A stretch of 7,185 nt of DNA from positions 1 to 7,185 of the forward strand of contig JAFZGR010000178.1 in assembly GCA_017555325.1 (NCBI GenBank). Reading direction: 5' to 3'. The position numbers and the translations under genes were made by a program. Shown here in pieces: positions 6,531 through 7,185 of the stretch. The stretch comes from Alphaproteobacteria bacterium (lineage in GTDB: Bacteria; Pseudomonadota; Alphaproteobacteria; CAAHEQ01; UBA3637). A model generated the notes under the pieces. It made no database searches. It saw only the letters and a program-made list of their open reading frames with translations, and was not told the origin of the DNA. How positions within the stretch are numbered: position 1 is the first letter of the stretch; each line of letters begins with the position of its first letter.

Positions 6531-7185
6531 TTAAGAGTTAAATGGATCCTCCATTATTTCAAATCCGTCCGGTGCTGGTCCTAAATATTCTTTTTTGTTA
6601 CTGTTATCAATCATTCCTAACATTCTGCGTGCTTCATTCGCATCCATTTCTTCACTGACCAACGGAGAAATATCTGTCGGGGCATTATCATAAGCAACTT
6701 CCAAATCTTTTTCTAAGGCAACTAAGCGATTTTGTAAAAGTTGTAATCCATTAGAGCGTTCCGCTTCCAATGCAGGATAGTATGCTGGCGAGGATAATAC
6801 TTCTTTAATATCTTTTTGCACTTGTTCCATCACATCAATTAAAAAACCGTATTGTTTGTAGGCATATATTTCAATTTTTCCCAATTCAATACAGCGAGCT
6901 TCAATCCATGCATGAACCATATTGACAAAATCTAATTGTTTAAATACTTTTCGTGCCATAAATTGTTCTTTTGTTTCTTGAATTTCCGGTATATATGTTT
7001 GTTTTTGAATGGAATTTATGTTCAAACTGTTTATAGCAGGTATTCCGTTTGTATAATTGATATTTTTGTTTTGAGAGGCTTCTGGATTATATGCTCCATT
7101 ATTTGCTTCATAGAGGTCCTCATTCGGATCATATCCAGCATTCGGATCATATCCAGCATTCGGATCATATCCAGCATTCGGATCA
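6531..7185 (-). CDS. Unknown protein with N-terminal DPNAGY repeats (5' end outside window)
   Basis: The frame is open to the right edge, giving 217 visible residues. A TTG at 7025 could be taken as a start, but in-frame sequence continues upstream through tandem DPNAGY repeats, so the gene begins outside the window. After the repeats comes a polar, Asn-rich linker (DPNEDLYEANNGAYNPEAS, then NYTNGIPAINS). A predominantly helical region follows, with KEQFMARKVFKQLDF, MVHAWIEARCIELGKIEIYAYKQYGFLIDVMEQVQ and LQNRLVALEKDLEVAYDNAP, and an acidic tail ending EIMEDPFNS. No membrane helix is visible. I do not recognise the family. It lies 107 bp upstream of the secretin-like gene on the same strand, so it may belong to the same operon and apparatus, perhaps as a cytoplasmic partner; this is inference. 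Confidence 0.75.
   Translation of the reverse strand, partial: DPNAGYDPNAGYDPNAGYDPNEDLYEANNGAYNPEASQNKNINYTNGIPAINSLNINSIQKQTYIPEIQETKEQFMARKVFKQLDFVNMVHAWIEARCIELGKIEIYAYKQYGFLIDVMEQVQKDIKEVLSSPAYYPALEAERSNGLQLLQNRLVALEKDLEVAYDNAPTDISPLVSEEMDANEARRMLGMIDNSNKKEYLGPAPDGFEIMEDPFNS
7122..7185 (-). repeat. 18-bp perfect tandem repeat encoding DPNAGY, running off the window
   Basis: Three identical 18-bp units (7122-7139, 7140-7157, 7158-7175) and 10 bp of a fourth reach the right edge. The plus-strand unit is ATTCGGATCATATCCAGC. On the minus strand it encodes Asp-Pro-Asn-Ala-Gly-Tyr in frame with the gene at 6531-7185. There are no mismatches between units, so the array is recent or kept uniform; its total length is unknown. 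Confidence 0.9.

Noticed and set aside
7023..7025. TTG as the start codon of a 164-residue protein
   Set aside because: The same frame is open upstream through the DPNAGY repeats to the window edge, so this TTG is an internal leucine codon.

Overview
The window is AT-rich, with plain bacterial signals: Shine-Dalgarno sites, a sigma70-type promoter and an intrinsic terminator. It uses the standard code (TGG for Trp, TAA and TAG stops). The gene types (a Cys-rich repeat surface protein with eukaryote-like modules, a membrane-anchored HExxH protein and a short secretin-like protein in an operon) recall uncultured host-associated Alphaproteobacteria such as gut RF32-type lineages. That placement is inference from gene style. 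No marker gene is present to confirm it.

Layout. The plus strand covers 2-4180. The first gene runs in from the left edge and ends at 2752. It encodes at least 916 residues, about a tenth of them cysteine, built from nested repeats: a 38-residue tandem unit near the start, a non-repetitive aromatic insert, a GCC2/GCC3-like (ephrin-receptor-like) stretch, then two and a partial third copy of a ~196-residue supermodule. Just after it lies a near-consensus promoter with an extended -10 (2782-2810). It serves a 449-residue protein with two predicted N-terminal membrane segments and an HEWRH (HExxH) zinc-protease signature.

A 196-bp stretch without a recognisable gene (4181-4376) leads to a hairpin terminator that ends a minus-strand operon entering from the right edge. 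In transcription order the operon holds: (1) a protein of unknown function, partial at its N-terminus, whose visible start carries perfect DPNAGY hexapeptide repeats; (2) a 391-residue exported protein with a signal peptide and secretin-like N-domain and C-terminal segments; (3) a 278-residue single-pass membrane protein with a long Pro/Gln/Met/Asn-rich N-terminal arm and a small, probably periplasmic, C-terminal domain. Genes 2 and 3 are separated by 2 nt, and the ribosome binding site of gene 3 lies inside the end of gene 2, so they are probably translationally coupled.

How they may work together (inference): the minus-strand operon looks like part of an envelope-spanning apparatus (type IV pilus, type II or type IV secretion-like), with an outer-membrane ring component and an inner-membrane partner. 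The convergent plus-strand genes encode a large disulfide-rich extracellular protein and a membrane-bound putative protease. Nothing in the sequence proves that the two halves form one system.
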